Source: Geodermatophilaceae bacterium NBWT11 (lineage in GTDB: Bacteria; Actinomycetota; Actinomycetes; Mycobacteriales; Geodermatophilaceae). From it: a stretch of 64,000 bases of DNA. The notes below the pieces were generated by a model. That model worked only from the letters and a program-made list of their open reading frames with translations, was not told where the DNA came from and did no database searches. This document shows positions 1 through 9,250 of the stretch, piece after piece; the first letter of the stretch is position 1; each line of letters opens with the position of its first letter. The translations under genes were made by a program, and so were the position numbers. The stretch lies in NCBI GenBank assembly GCA_014218215.1, contig CP043652.1, forward strand, positions 3,224,001-3,288,000, given 5' to 3'.

Positions 1-2
1 CG

Positions 3-1097
3 ATGTCCTCGGCGCTGCCGCCGATCGTGGACGCCGAGACCGTGGTGCGCGACGTGCTGGACCGGGTGGCCGGCTTCGGCCCGCTGCAACGGTGGCTCGA
101 CGACCCCGAGGTCGAGGAGATCTGGGTCAACGAACCGGGCCGGGTCTTCATCGCCCGCCGCGGCCGCAGCGAGCTGACCACCACCATCCTGGGCGCGGGA
201 CAGCTGGCCGACCTGGTCGAGCGGATGCTGCGCACGTCGGGCCGACGGATCGACATGTCCACGCCCTTCGTCGACGCCACGCTGCCCGACGGTTCGCGGC
301 TGCACGTGGTCATCCCCGACATCACCCGCCGGCACATGGCGGTCAACATCCGGAAGTTCGTGCTGCAGGCGCACTCCCTCGATGAGCTGGTGGCGCTGGG
401 CACCCTGCCGGCGCAGGTCGCCCGCTTCCTGGAGGCCTCGGTCGCGGCGGGGCTGAACATCCTGGTCAGCGGTGGGACGCAGGCGGGCAAGACCACCTTG
501 TTGAACTGCCTGTGTGCCGCGATCCCGGCCCGGGAGCGGGTGATCACCGCGGAAGAGGTCTTCGAGCTGCGGGTGCCGCTGCCCGACGTGGTGGCCATGC
601 AGACCCGGCAGGCCAACCTCGAGGGCGCCGGGGAGATCCCGCTGCGCCGCCTGGTGAAGGAGGCGCTGCGGATGCGGCCCTCCCGGCTCGTCGTGGGCGA
701 GGTGCGCCAGGAGGAGTGCCTGGACCTGCTGATCGCCCTCAACAGCGGGCTCCCCGGCATGTGCACGTTGCACGCGAACAGCGCCCGCGAGGCCGTGGTC
801 AAGATGTGCACGCTCCCGCTGCTCGCGGGGGAGAACATCGGGCACGCCTTCGTGGTGCCGACGGTGGCCAGCAGCGTCGACCTGGTCGTGCACGTGGGCA
901 ACGACCCCTCCGGGCAGCGCCGGGTGCGGGAGGTCGTGGCACTGCCCGGCCGCACCGAGGGCACCGTCGTGGAGACCGCCGACGTGTTCACCACCCGGGA
1001 CGGTCGGCTGGTCCGCGCCGACGGGCACCCGCCGCACCCCGAGCGCTACGCCGCCCTCGGCCTGGACCTGCCCGCCCTGCTCGGGGACCGCCGGTGA
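3..1097 (+). CDS. tadA: TadA/CpaF-type secretion ATPase of a Tad (Flp) pilus, 5' end cut by window
   Basis: This is a type II/IV secretion ATPase that would power Tad/Flp pilus assembly at the inner face of the membrane. The protein shows the GFGPL and EEIWVNEPGRVF region typical of CpaF N-domains. It has a P-loop GGTQAGKTT around residues 157-165, which is a variant of the usual GGTGSGKTT, a Walker B-like RLVVGEVR, and a TLHANSAREA histidine box. The first ATG lies at base 3, and family members usually carry about 50-100 more N-terminal residues, so the true start is probably upstream of the window. Its stop overlaps the GTG of the next gene by 4 bp, which points to one operon with tadB and tadC. 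Confidence in family is high and in the start is low. Confidence 0.93.
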   Translation: MSSALPPIVDAETVVRDVLDRVAGFGPLQRWLDDPEVEEIWVNEPGRVFIARRGRSELTTTILGAGQLADLVERMLRTSGRRIDMSTPFVDATLPDGSRLHVVIPDITRRHMAVNIRKFVLQAHSLDELVALGTLPAQVARFLEASVAAGLNILVSGGTQAGKTTLLNCLCAAIPARERVITAEEVFELRVPLPDVVAMQTRQANLEGAGEIPLRRLVKEALRMRPSRLVVGEVRQEECLDLLIALNSGLPGMCTLHANSAREAVVKMCTLPLLAGENIGHAFVVPTVASSVDLVVHVGNDPSGQRRVREVVALPGRTEGTVVETADVFTTRDGRLVRADGHPPHPERYAALGLDLPALLGDRR

Positions 1098-1957
1098 GCG
1101 TGTCCGGTGCACTGCTCGGGCTCGGCCTGGGCGTGGGCCTGCTGCTGGTCTGGCGCAGCGGACCGCGGGCACCGCAGAAGCGGACCGGCCCCCGGCGTCC
1201 CGGACGCCGGCAGCAGCTGCTGTCCGCCGCCGGGCTCACCGGCATCAACCCCGCCCAGCTGGTGGCCCTCCAGGTCGCGCTCGGGCTGGCCGTCGCGGTC
1301 CTGGTGCTGGTCACGACCAGCACCGTGACGATCAGCCTGGTCTTCGGCGGGTTCGGGGCGGCGACGCCGCACCTGCTGGTGAAGCGGTTGGCGGTCAAGC
1401 GCCGCGCGGACCTGCGTGAGGTCTGGCCCGAGGTGGTGGACAACCTGGCGTCCGCCGTCCGGGCCGGCCTGAGCCTGCCCGAGGCCCTCGGTGCGCTCGC
1501 CGTCCGCGGCCCCGAGGCGCTGCGCGCCCCGTTCGGCCGGTTCGCCGCCGACCACCGGGCCACCGGCCGGTTCGCCGACTCCCTCGACCGGCTGAAGGCC
1601 GACCTGGCCGACCCGGTCGGTGACCGGATCGTCGAGACGCTGCGGGTGGCGCGCGAGGTCGGGGGCAGCGACCTGGGCCGGGTGCTGCGCACCCTGGCCG
1701 GCTTCCTCCGCGAGGACGCCCGGGCCCGCGCCGAGCTGGAGACCCGGCAGGGCTGGGTCGTGCAGGCGGCCCGGCTCGCTGTCGGTGCCCCCTGGGTCGT
1801 GCTCCTGCTGCTCGCCACCCAACAGCAGACCCTCGCCGCCTACGACAGCCCGGTCGGGACGGCGATCCTCGTGGCAGGCGGGGTGGTCTGCGTGGCCGCC
1901 TACCGGCTCATGCTGCGGATCGGTCGACTGCCCCAGGACCTGCGGGTGCTCCAGTGA
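1094..1957 (+). CDS. tadB: TadB-like type II secretion F-domain membrane protein
   Basis: This is an inner-membrane platform protein of the Tad pilus machine, 287 residues long. A hydrophobic N-terminal segment is followed by two more near residues 55-90, a soluble T2SSF domain (EVWPEVVDNLASAVRAGLSL) and a C-terminal membrane pair. The GTG at 1094 was chosen because it overlaps the tadA stop by 4 bp. The open frame continues upstream, but only antisense-like shadow sequence lies there. The gene ends in a 4-bp overlap with tadC. Platform proteins of this family work as TadB/TadC pairs with the ATPase, which fits the gene order here. Confidence 0.9.
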   Translation: MSVSGALLGLGLGVGLLLVWRSGPRAPQKRTGPRRPGRRQQLLSAAGLTGINPAQLVALQVALGLAVAVLVLVTTSTVTISLVFGGFGAATPHLLVKRLAVKRRADLREVWPEVVDNLASAVRAGLSLPEALGALAVRGPEALRAPFGRFAADHRATGRFADSLDRLKADLADPVGDRIVETLRVAREVGGSDLGRVLRTLAGFLREDARARAELETRQGWVVQAARLAVGAPWVVLLLLATQQQTLAAYDSPVGTAILVAGGVVCVAAYRLMLRIGRLPQDLRVLQ

Positions 1958-2895
1958 GCGCCGGTCTGACCGGTGTGCTGCTGGGTCTCACGGCGGCCAC
2001 CGGGCTGGTCCTGTTGCTGGCCTACGCACCGCCGGCCCGCCCGGTCCGGCTGGTCGACCGGCTCGCCCCGTACGTGCAGGACACCCCGCCGCCCTCCCGG
2101 CTGCTGGGCACCGCCACCCAGCCCGGACTCCTCTCCGCGGCCCGGCGGGTCTTCGGGCCCGCGCTGGGCGACGGCGCCCGGTTCGTCGACCGGCTGCTCG
2201 GTGGCCGCGTGGCGGTCCGCCGGCGGCTGGACGCCCTGGCCGCCGAGAGCACCGTCGAGGACTTCCGGGTGGAGCAGGTGGTGTGGGGCGGTCTGGGCCT
2301 GCTCGGCGGTGCCGTGCTGACCGCGGTCGGGTCGGTGCTCGCCGGCAGCGTGAACGTGCTGTCGGCGGTGCTGCTCTGCGTCGCGGGCCTGGTGGGTGGG
2401 GTGCTGGGCCGGGACTGGTGGCTGACCCAGCAGGTCGGCAGGCGCGAGGAGCTGTTGCTCGCCGAGTTCCCCGTGGTCGCCGAGCTGCTCGCGCTGGCCG
2501 TGACCGCGGGGGAGAGCCCCACCGCCGCCATCGCCCGGGTCACCCGTCTCTCCGGGGGCGAGCTGGCCCGTGAGCTCGGCGGCGCCCTGGGCCGGGCCCG
2601 CGCCGGCGTGCCGCTGGTCGAGGCCCTCCAGCAGGTGGCCGACCGGACGTCGTTGGACGCCCTGGCCCGCTTCGTCGACGGCGTCATCGTGGCCGTCGAG
2701 CGCGGCACGCCGCTGGCCGAGGTGCTCCGGGCCCAGGCCGCCGACGTCCGCGAGGCCGGCAAGCGCCGACTGCTGGAGGCGGGTGGGGCCAAGGAGATCC
2801 AGATGATGGTCCCGGTCGTCTTCCTCGTCCTGCCCGTCACCGTCCTGTTCGCCCTGTTCCCGGGGCTGATCAGCATCGTCACCCTCGCCCAGTGA
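1954..2895 (+). CDS. tadC: TadC-like type II secretion F-domain membrane protein
   Basis: This is the second platform protein of the Tad secretion system, 313 residues. The visible layout is an N-terminal membrane helix, a cytoplasmic stretch, two helices around residues 110-150, a T2SSF domain with the EELLLAEFPVVAELLALAV pattern, and a C-terminal hydrophobic helix (VFLVLPVTVLFALFPG). The start is a GTG overlapping tadB by 4 bp. The motif KEIQMMVPVVFLVLP near the end is typical of TadC. Translational coupling with tadB suggests the two are made in equal amounts. Confidence 0.9.
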   Translation: MSAGLTGVLLGLTAATGLVLLLAYAPPARPVRLVDRLAPYVQDTPPPSRLLGTATQPGLLSAARRVFGPALGDGARFVDRLLGGRVAVRRRLDALAAESTVEDFRVEQVVWGGLGLLGGAVLTAVGSVLAGSVNVLSAVLLCVAGLVGGVLGRDWWLTQQVGRREELLLAEFPVVAELLALAVTAGESPTAAIARVTRLSGGELARELGGALGRARAGVPLVEALQQVADRTSLDALARFVDGVIVAVERGTPLAEVLRAQAADVREAGKRRLLEAGGAKEIQMMVPVVFLVLPVTVLFALFPGLISIVTLAQ

Positions 2896-2926
2896 GGGCG
2901 TCCGTGGAACCCGAGGAGAGCACCGC

Positions 2927-3127
2927 ATGCCCGTCCTGACCGTCCTGCTCGCCGCGCTGGTCACCCGCCTGCGCGGCGGGGACCCCGAGCGGGGCGACGT
3001 GCCCGGCTGGGTGATGATCACCGTGATGACCGCCGCCCTGGTGCTGGCGATCCTCGTCCCGTTCCGCGAGGCCATCGTCACCGCGGTGCAGAACGCGCTG
3101 TCCTCGGTCACCAGCGGCGGTGGCTGA
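2927..3127 (+). CDS. small pilin-like single-pass membrane protein in the Tad operon
   Basis: This is a 66-residue protein with a charged N-terminal region (LRGGDPERGDVPG), then one hydrophobic helix (VMITVMTAALVLAILVPF) and a short tail. Size and position match the Flp-type pilin or pilin-like subunit in actinobacterial Tad loci. The GD-V-P-G before the helix could be a prepilin peptidase-like processing region, which is an inference. A clear GAGGAG ribosome site precedes the ATG. The 3' end overlaps the next gene by 8 bp. It could be the major pilin or only an assembly factor; the sequence alone does not decide. Confidence 0.65.
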   Translation: MPVLTVLLAALVTRLRGGDPERGDVPGWVMITVMTAALVLAILVPFREAIVTAVQNALSSVTSGGG

Positions 3128-3518
3128 GCGGGAGGACCGCGAGCGCGGCAGCGCCGTCGTCGACTTCGTGTTCGTCTCGGTGCTGGTCGTCGTCCTGCTG
3201 CTGGCGGTGCTGCAGGTCGCGGTCTACGTGCACGTCCGCAACGTGGTCACCGCCAGCGCCCAGGAGGGTGCCCGGTACGCGGCGAACGCCGACGTGCCGG
3301 CCGCCGGCGGGGCCGACCGCACCCTGGAGGTCGTCGCCGCGGCCACCAGCGCCCAGACCGCAGCCGGGCTGCGGTGCACCAGCGTCCCGGAGACCGACGG
3401 CACCGGGCTGACCCTGGTCGTCGTCCGCTGCTCCGGTCAGGTGCCCACGCTGCTGGCCGCCCTGGGGGAGCTGCTGCCGCTGCAGGTCACCGGGCGGGCC
3501 GTGGAGGAGGGCGCGTGA
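3120..3518 (+). CDS. TadE-like minor pilin
   Basis: This is a 132-residue TadE-family pseudopilin. The N-terminus carries the hallmark ERGSAVVDFVFVSVLVVVLLLAVLQ pattern: Arg-Gly-Ser, then an acidic residue inside the first hydrophobic helix. The rest is an extracytoplasmic domain with two cysteines (LRCTSVP and VVRCSGQ) that could form a disulfide. It starts with GTG inside the preceding pilin-like gene and overlaps the next TadE-like gene by 4 bp. TadE-type proteins are assembled with Flp pili and are processed by the prepilin peptidase. Confidence 0.85.
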   Translation: MAEREDRERGSAVVDFVFVSVLVVVLLLAVLQVAVYVHVRNVVTASAQEGARYAANADVPAAGGADRTLEVVAAATSAQTAAGLRCTSVPETDGTGLTLVVVRCSGQVPTLLAALGELLPLQVTGRAVEEGA

Positions 3519-3964
3519 GGCGCGACGACGACGAACGCGGCTCGGCGATCGTCGAGTTCGTCTTCATCGCCCTGGTCGTGTTCGTGCCACTGGTCTACCT
3601 GGTCGCCGGGTTCAGCGCCGTCCAGCGCGGGGTCTTCGCCGCCGACGCCGCCGCCCGGGAGGCCGGCCGCGCGATCGGCACCGCGCCCGACCCGGTGACC
3701 GGCGCCGCCCGGGCCGAGGCGGCGGTGGCCCTCGCCGTGGAGGACCAGTCGGTGGACGCCACCGACGTCCGGATCGCCTACCTGCCGGCCGGGGTGGAGT
3801 GCACCGCCACCAACGGCGGCTACCAGCCGGCGCTGGTGCCGGGGGAGGAGTTCAGCGTCTGCGTCACCGTGACCGTCCGGGTGCCCCTGCTCCCGGAGTT
3901 CATCGACGCCAACACCGCCACCGGCCAGTTCGTGGTCGAACGGGACCGTTACGTCGACCCGTGA
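3515..3964 (+). CDS. second TadE/TadG-like pseudopilin
   Basis: This 149-residue protein begins RRDDDERGSAIVEFVFIAL, the TadE signature with the conserved Glu after the Gly-Ser-Ala-Ile. One membrane helix is followed by an extracytoplasmic domain with two cysteines (VECTATN and SVCVTV). The GTG at 3515 was chosen for its 4-bp overlap with the previous stop. The open frame upstream is only a shadow. It is the last gene of the visible Tad operon; about 120 bases separate it from the c-di-GMP gene. Confidence 0.82.
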   Translation: MRRDDDERGSAIVEFVFIALVVFVPLVYLVAGFSAVQRGVFAADAAAREAGRAIGTAPDPVTGAARAEAAVALAVEDQSVDATDVRIAYLPAGVECTATNGGYQPALVPGEEFSVCVTVTVRVPLLPEFIDANTATGQFVVERDRYVDP

Positions 3965-4083
3965 GGCTGGTGGGACGGGTGGGGTGACGGGTCGGTGACT
4001 CGTCCGGGCGACACACCGACGGGGCATGCGTGAGCGGACGGTGACAGAGCGAGAGCGGGCTGCGCTTCCCTACGCTGGCCGCC

Positions 4084-5856
4084 GTGTCGTCACCTGCCGT
4101 CCCGCTCGTGGACGGCCCCCGCGCAGGTGGACACCGCGCGCGGGAGACCCCCGCGGCACCCCCGCCGATCGGCGCCGTCCTGGATGCCCTGCCCGCACCG
4201 GCGGTGCTGCTGCACCCCGACGGCACGATCCTGCAGGTCAACGCGGCGTGGACCGACCAGCTGCAGCACCGGCCCGGGCTCCCGGTCACCGTCGGCGACG
4301 ACTACGGCGAGGCCGTGCTGGCCGTCCGGGACGACGGCGACGTCCGCAGGCTGCTGGCTGCGCTCGGCGAGCTCTCCGCCCACGGCGGCGACCCGGTGTC
4401 CGTCGACTGCGCGCTGGCCCCCGGGCAGACCGGGCGCTGGGTGCACGTGCAGGCCGCCCGGGTCGACGCCGCCGGGCTCCTCGTGGTCACCCACACCGAC
4501 ATCACCGCCCGGGTCGAGGCCGTCCGGGCCACCGCCCGCCGCGACCGGGTCGACCACCTCACCGACCTGCCCAACCGCCGGCACCTGCAGGAGCTGATCG
4601 ACGCCGAGCTCGCCGGTGACGCCGACCGGCCGGTCGCCGTGCTGTTCCTCGACGTCGACGGGTTCAAGGCGGTCAACGACAGCCTCGGCCACGACGCCGG
4701 CGACCAGCTGATCCGCGACGTCGCGCTGCGGCTGGCCGAGCACACCCGCGAGGAGGACACCGTGGGCCGGCTGGGGGGAGACGAGTTCGTCGTCCTCGGC
4801 CGGGGCTGCACCGAGTCCGACGCCGCCGCCCTCGCGCTGCGCTGCCAGGACGCCTTCACCGAGCCCTTCCGGGTGGCCGGGTCCGTCGTCCCGCTGACCG
4901 TCAGCGTGGGCATCGCCGTGGCCACCGCCCGCCAGGTCGACCGGGCCACCGACCTCGTCCGCGACGCCGACCTCGCCGTCTACGCGGCCAAGGCCGCCGG
5001 CCGCAACACCGTGCGGCTGTTCTCCCCGGACCTGCGGGTCGCCGCCGAACGCCGGCTCCGGGTGGCCTCCGAGCTGCACGACGCCATCGCGGCCGGGCAG
5101 CTCGTCGTGCACTACCAACCGCTGATGCACCTGCGCACCCGCGCGGTCACCGGCGTCGAGGCGCTGGTCCGCTGGCAGCACCCCGAGCGCGGGCTGCTGC
5201 CGCCGGGGGAGTTCATCCCCGACGCCGAGGCCTCCGGGCTGGTCGGTGAGCTCACCCGCTGGGTGCTGGGCACCGTGGCCCGCGACGCCGCGGCCTGGGA
5301 CGCGATGGGCCTGCCGCTGACCGCGGCGGTGAACATCAGCGCCACCCACATCGGGGCCGGCACGCTGGTCGCCGACGTCACCGCGGCGCTGGTCGAGTCG
5401 GGCCTGCGGCCCGAGCGGCTGGTGCTCGAGCTGACCGAGACCAGCGTCGCCGAGGACCCCGAGCGGGCCGCCGAGCAGTTCGCCGAGCTGCGGGTGTCCG
5501 GCATCGAGGTGTCCATCGACGACTTCGGCAGCGGCTTCTCCTGCCTGGGCCAGATCGTGTCCATGCCCGCCGGCATCCTCAAGATCGACCGCAGCCTGGT
5601 GGCCGGGGTGGCCGGTGCCGGCCACCGGCGGGCCAGCCAGTCCGCGGCCGCGGTGGAGACGGTGGTCAGCCTGGCCCGGGCGTGCGGCATGCGCAGCGTC
5701 GCCGAGGGTGTGGAGACCGAGGAGCAGCTGGCCACGGTCACCGCGCTGGGCTGCACCTACGGCCAGGGCTTCTTCATCGCCCGCCCCATGCCCGCCGCGG
5801 ACCTGCCCCGCTGGCTCGGCTCCCGCAGCCGGCGTCGGGCCGTCGTCCCCGGCTGA
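4084..5856 (+). CDS. PAS-GGDEF-EAL bifunctional c-di-GMP protein
   Basis: This is a 590-residue cytoplasmic protein for turnover of the second messenger c-di-GMP. A PAS-like sensor domain spans about residues 30-145, a diguanylate cyclase domain about 155-310 and an EAL phosphodiesterase domain about 325-575. The active-site GGDEF is intact (near residue 231). An RxxD inhibitory site (REED) sits five residues before it, so product inhibition is likely. The EAL domain keeps [34 protein letters not shown] and the late GQGFF, that is, the expected metal and catalytic residues. Both activities are therefore possible. No membrane segment is seen. Its position just behind the Tad operon suggests, but does not prove, control of pili or surface attachment. 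Confidence 0.93.
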   Translation: MSSPAVPLVDGPRAGGHRARETPAAPPPIGAVLDALPAPAVLLHPDGTILQVNAAWTDQLQHRPGLPVTVGDDYGEAVLAVRDDGDVRRLLAALGELSAHGGDPVSVDCALAPGQTGRWVHVQAARVDAAGLLVVTHTDITARVEAVRATARRDRVDHLTDLPNRRHLQELIDAELAGDADRPVAVLFLDVDGFKAVNDSLGHDAGDQLIRDVALRLAEHTREEDTVGRLGGDEFVVLGRGCTESDAAALALRCQDAFTEPFRVAGSVVPLTVSVGIAVATARQVDRATDLVRDADLAVYAAKAAGRNTVRLFSPDLRVAAERRLRVASELHDAIAAGQLVVHYQPLMHLRTRAVTGVEALVRWQHPERGLLPPGEFIPDAEASGLVGELTRWVLGTVARDAAAWDAMGLPLTAAVNISATHIGAGTLVADVTAALVESGLRPERLVLELTETSVAEDPERAAEQFAELRVSGIEVSIDDFGSGFSCLGQIVSMPAGILKIDRSLVAGVAGAGHRRASQSAAAVETVVSLARACGMRSVAEGVETEEQLATVTALGCTYGQGFFIARPMPAADLPRWLGSRSRRRAVVPG

Positions 5857-5915
5857 ACCGTCGCGGACCGTCCTGCGCTGTCCAGGGTGGTGGGCGACCA
5901 CTACCGTGGTCAGAC

Positions 5916-7028
5916 GTGGCCGCTGACTTCTCCTCCCGCCTGGACGACCTGAACGGGACGCTGCGGTCGATCGAGACCGTGCTCAAGCTCGACGACCTGC
6001 GCGACGAGATCCGTGACCTCGAACAGCAGTCCGCCGCCCCGGACCTCTGGGACGACGTCGAGACCGCCCAGAAGCTCACCTCGCGGCTGTCCTACCTGCA
6101 GGGCGACCTGCGCCGGGTCGAGGACCTCCGCAGCCGGATCGACGACGTCGGCGTGCTGTGGGAGATGGCGGCCGAGGAGGACGACGAGGCCACCCGCGCC
6201 GAGGCCGAGCGCGAGATGGAGGGCCTGCACAAGTCCATCGAGGAGCTCGAGGTCCGCACCCTGCTGTCCGGGGAGTACGACGCCCGCGAGGCCCTGGTGA
6301 CCATCCGCTCGGAGGCCGGGGGCGTGGACGCCGCGGACTTCGCCGAGATGCTGCTGCGCATGTACCTGCGCTGGGCCGAGCGCAAGGGCTACCCGACCGA
6401 GGTCTACGACACCTCCTACGCCGAGGAGGCCGGCATCAAGTCGGCCACCTTCGCGGTCAAGCAGCCCTACGCCTACGGCACGCTCTCGGTCGAGCAGGGC
6501 ACGCACCGCCTGGTGCGCATCTCGCCCTTCGACAACCAGGGACGACGACAGACCTCCTTCGCCGGTGTCGAGGTGCTCCCCGTCGTCGAGCAGACCGACC
6601 ACGTGGACATCCCCGACAACGAGATCCGGGTCGACGTCTTCCGCTCCAGCGGCCCCGGTGGCCAGTCGGTCAACACCACCGACTCCGCCGTCCGGATGAC
6701 CCACATCCCCACCGGCATCGTGGTGTCCTGCCAGAACGAGAAGTCCCAGATCCAGAACCGGGCCGCGGCGCTCCGGGTGCTGCAGGCGCGGCTGCTCGTC
6801 GTCCGCCAGCGGGAGCAGAAGGCCGAGATGGACGCCCTGAAGGGCGAGGGCAGCAGCTGGGGCAACCAGATGCGCTCCTACGTGCTGCACCCGTACCAGA
6901 TGGTGAAGGACCTGCGCACCGAGACCGAGTCGGGCAACCCGTCCAACGTGCTCGACGGCGACCTCGACCCGTTCATCGAGGCCGGCATCCGCTGGCGCAA
7001 GGAGCAGGAGGACGCGCCCGCCGTCTGA
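5916..7028 (+). CDS. prfB: peptide chain release factor 2
   Basis: RF2 ends translation at UGA and UAA in the ribosomal A site. The 370-residue protein carries the SPF stop-codon recognition tripeptide (ISPFDNQGR, about residue 202) and the catalytic GGQ ([15 protein letters not shown], about residue 248). The GTG at 5916 gives the usual length and N-terminus ([20 protein letters not shown]). The frame is continuous, so no programmed +1 frameshift with an internal UGA is present, unlike E. coli. It heads the conserved actinobacterial order prfB-ftsE-ftsX-smpB. A TACCGT element some 10-15 bases before the start could be the -10 of a promoter. Confidence 0.97.
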   Translation: MAADFSSRLDDLNGTLRSIETVLKLDDLRDEIRDLEQQSAAPDLWDDVETAQKLTSRLSYLQGDLRRVEDLRSRIDDVGVLWEMAAEEDDEATRAEAEREMEGLHKSIEELEVRTLLSGEYDAREALVTIRSEAGGVDAADFAEMLLRMYLRWAERKGYPTEVYDTSYAEEAGIKSATFAVKQPYAYGTLSVEQGTHRLVRISPFDNQGRRQTSFAGVEVLPVVEQTDHVDIPDNEIRVDVFRSSGPGGQSVNTTDSAVRMTHIPTGIVVSCQNEKSQIQNRAAALRVLQARLLVVRQREQKAEMDALKGEGSSWGNQMRSYVLHPYQMVKDLRTETESGNPSNVLDGDLDPFIEAGIRWRKEQEDAPAV

Positions 7029-7090
7029 GCGGCGGTCCACCCCGGCGAGCCGACCAGGATGCCCAGGTCCGACGGGTACGGTCAGTCCCC

Positions 7091-7780
7091 GTGATCGAAT
7101 TGCAACACGTCACCAAGCTGTACCCGACGAGCAGTCGGCCGGCTCTGGACGACGTCTCCATGGAGATCGACAAGGGCGAGTTCGTCTTCCTCATCGGCGC
7201 CTCGGGGTCGGGCAAGTCGACCTTCCTGCGGCTGCTGCTCAAGGAGGACGACCCGACGACCGGCACCGTCACGGTCAACGACAAGAACCTGGGCACGATG
7301 AGCAAGTGGCAGGTGCCCAAGCTGCGCCGGACCATGGGCTGCGTCTTCCAGGACTTCCGGCTGCTGAAGAACCGCACCGTCGCCGAGAACGTGGCCTTCG
7401 CCCTCGAGGTGATCAACAAGCCGCAGAAGACGATCAAGCGCGTCGTCCCCGAGGTGCTGGAGATGGTCGGCCTGGAGGGCAAGGCCGAGCGGCTGCCCAC
7501 CGAGCTCTCCGGTGGTGAGCAGCAGCGCGTGGCCATCGCCCGCGCGTTCGTGAACCGCCCGCTGGTGCTGCTCGCCGACGAGCCCACCGGCAACCTCGAC
7601 CCCGAGACCAGCCAGGGGATCATGCTGCTGCTGGAGCGGATCAACCGCACCGGCACCACCGTGGTGATGGCCACGCACGACTACCACATCGTCGACTCCA
7701 TGCGCCGTCGCGTCATCGAGCTCAACGAGGGCGTCGTCAGCCGCGACCAGTCGCGCGGCGTCTACGGCGTCGGTCGCTGA
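7091..7780 (+). CDS. ftsE: cell division ATP-binding protein FtsE
   Basis: This is the ABC ATPase of the FtsEX complex, which couples ATP hydrolysis to activation of peptidoglycan hydrolases at the septum or growing wall. It has 229 residues, the normal family length. Walker A is GASGSGKST (about 36-44), the signature is LSGGEQQRV (about 138-146) and Walker B is [12 protein letters not shown]. The GTG at 7091 gives the canonical start [17 protein letters not shown] -10-like element sits just upstream. FtsX follows after 33 bases. Confidence 0.97.
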   Translation: MIELQHVTKLYPTSSRPALDDVSMEIDKGEFVFLIGASGSGKSTFLRLLLKEDDPTTGTVTVNDKNLGTMSKWQVPKLRRTMGCVFQDFRLLKNRTVAENVAFALEVINKPQKTIKRVVPEVLEMVGLEGKAERLPTELSGGEQQRVAIARAFVNRPLVLLADEPTGNLDPETSQGIMLLLERINRTGTTVVMATHDYHIVDSMRRRVIELNEGVVSRDQSRGVYGVGR

Positions 7781-7813
7781 CCGCCTCCCCGCACAGGAAC
7801 TCCTGAGGAACAC

Positions 7814-8698
7814 ATGCGCGTCAACTTCGTCCTCTCCGAGGTGGCCACCGGGCTGCGTCGGAACCTGACCATGACGGTCGCCATGATCCTGACGACCGGC
7901 ATCTCGCTGGCGCTCATGGGGACCGGCCTGGTCATCGCCAACATGATCAGCGACATGCGCGCCATCTACTACGACAAGGTCCAGGTCTCGATCTTCCTGG
8001 CCGACGACGTGACCGAGGAGCAGCGCCAGTCGATCTCGGAGGAGCTGTCCGCCTCACCGGAGGTCGCGAACTTCATCTACGAGTCCAAGGCCGAGGCCTA
8101 CGAGCGGTTCACCGAGCAGTTCAGCCAGCAGCCGGCCCTGGTCGAGAACACCGACCCGAACGCCCTGCCGGAGAGCTTCCGGGTCGAGCTGGTCAACCCC
8201 GAGCGCTACGAGGTCATCGCCGCGGAGTTCCCCGACGGCCAGAACGGCGTGGACCAGGTGCGCGACGAGGGCGACTTCCTCGACCGGCTGTTCAGCCTGC
8301 TCAACGGGGCCCGCAACGCCACCATCGCGGTGGCCGTCGTCCAGGCCCTGGCCGCGTTGCTGCTGATCTCCAACACGATCCAGCTCGCGGCCTTCAACCG
8401 GCGCAACGAGACCAACATCATGAGACTCGTCGGCGCCTCCCGCTGGTACACCCAGCTGCCGTTCATCCTCGAGGCCGCGCTCGCCGGCCTCCTCGGTGGC
8501 CTGCTGGCAACCGTCGGGCTGGTGCTCACCAAGGTGCTGTTCATCGACCGGACGCTGGCCGGGCCGATCCGGGCGGGCATCATCCCGCCGGTCGACTGGG
8601 GCGTCATCGCCACGATCAGCCCGGTGATCACCGGCGCCGGCATGCTGCTGGCCGCGATCGCCGCCTACGTGACGCTGCGGTTGTACGTGCGTCTGTAG
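7814..8698 (+). CDS. ftsX: cell division membrane protein FtsX
   Basis: This is the membrane partner of FtsE, 294 residues. The visible topology is a first helix at about residues 20-45, a large extracellular loop of about 120 residues, and three C-terminal helices (IAVAVVQALAALLLISN, then two more). That is the four-helix FtsX plan. The loop is where FtsX of actinobacteria contacts NlpC/P60 wall hydrolases such as RipC (family knowledge). A GAGGAA ribosome site precedes the ATG. It is cotranscribed with ftsE. Confidence 0.96.
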   Translation: MRVNFVLSEVATGLRRNLTMTVAMILTTGISLALMGTGLVIANMISDMRAIYYDKVQVSIFLADDVTEEQRQSISEELSASPEVANFIYESKAEAYERFTEQFSQQPALVENTDPNALPESFRVELVNPERYEVIAAEFPDGQNGVDQVRDEGDFLDRLFSLLNGARNATIAVAVVQALAALLLISNTIQLAAFNRRNETNIMRLVGASRWYTQLPFILEAALAGLLGGLLATVGLVLTKVLFIDRTLAGPIRAGIIPPVDWGVIATISPVITGAGMLLAAIAAYVTLRLYVRL

Positions 8699-8767
8699 TG
8701 CCGTCCGAGGGGCCGGTGCCGCGTCCGCCGCGATTCCGGGTGGCGCGGCGCCGGTAACCTGGGGGGC

Positions 8768-9250
8768 ATGCCGCGTGAACAGGGGCGGAAGTTCATCGCC
8801 CAGAACAAGAAGGCGCGGCACGACTACTCGATCCTCGACACCTACGAGGTGGGCCTGGTGCTCACCGGCACCGAGGTCAAGAGCCTGCGCATGGGTCGTG
8901 CCTCGTTGGTGGACGGCTTCGCCATGGTCGAGGACGGCGAGGTGTGGCTGCACCACGTGCACATCCCGGAGTACACCGAGGGCACCTGGACCAACCACAC
9001 CCCGCGCCGCAAGCGGAAGATCCTCATGCACCGCTCGGAGATCGAGAAGCTGATCGGCAAGACCAAGGAGGGCGGGCTGACGCTCGTCCCGCTGGACATG
9101 TACTTCAAGGACGGCAAGGCCAAGGCCACGCTCGCCCTGGCCAAGGGCAAGAAGACCTACGACAAGCGCCAGGACCTCGCCGAGCGGGACAGCCGCCGGG
9201 AGATGGAGCGCGCGTTCGGGCAGTACGTGAAGCGGGGGGGCCGGAAGTGA
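8768..9250 (+). CDS. smpB: SsrA-binding protein SmpB
   Basis: SmpB binds the tRNA-like part of tmRNA and delivers it to stalled ribosomes for trans-translation. The protein has 160 residues, a normal length, with [21 protein letters not shown] and the basic tail [18 protein letters not shown] that enters the mRNA channel. A strong GGGGGG-type ribosome site precedes the ATG, and a TAACCT -10-like element is visible at about 8754. Its RNA partner ssrA is also in this window, but about 6.5 kb downstream rather than adjacent. The 3' end overlaps the next gene by 4 bp. Confidence 0.97.
   Translation: MPREQGRKFIAQNKKARHDYSILDTYEVGLVLTGTEVKSLRMGRASLVDGFAMVEDGEVWLHHVHIPEYTEGTWTNHTPRRKRKILMHRSEIEKLIGKTKEGGLTLVPLDMYFKDGKAKATLALAKGKKTYDKRQDLAERDSRREMERAFGQYVKRGGRK

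Noticed and set aside
5682-5916. N-terminal extension of RF2 or a programmed frameshift in prfB
   Set aside because: The upstream open frame is a shadow of the GGDEF-EAL gene. The prfB frame from the GTG at 5916 is complete without an internal UGA.
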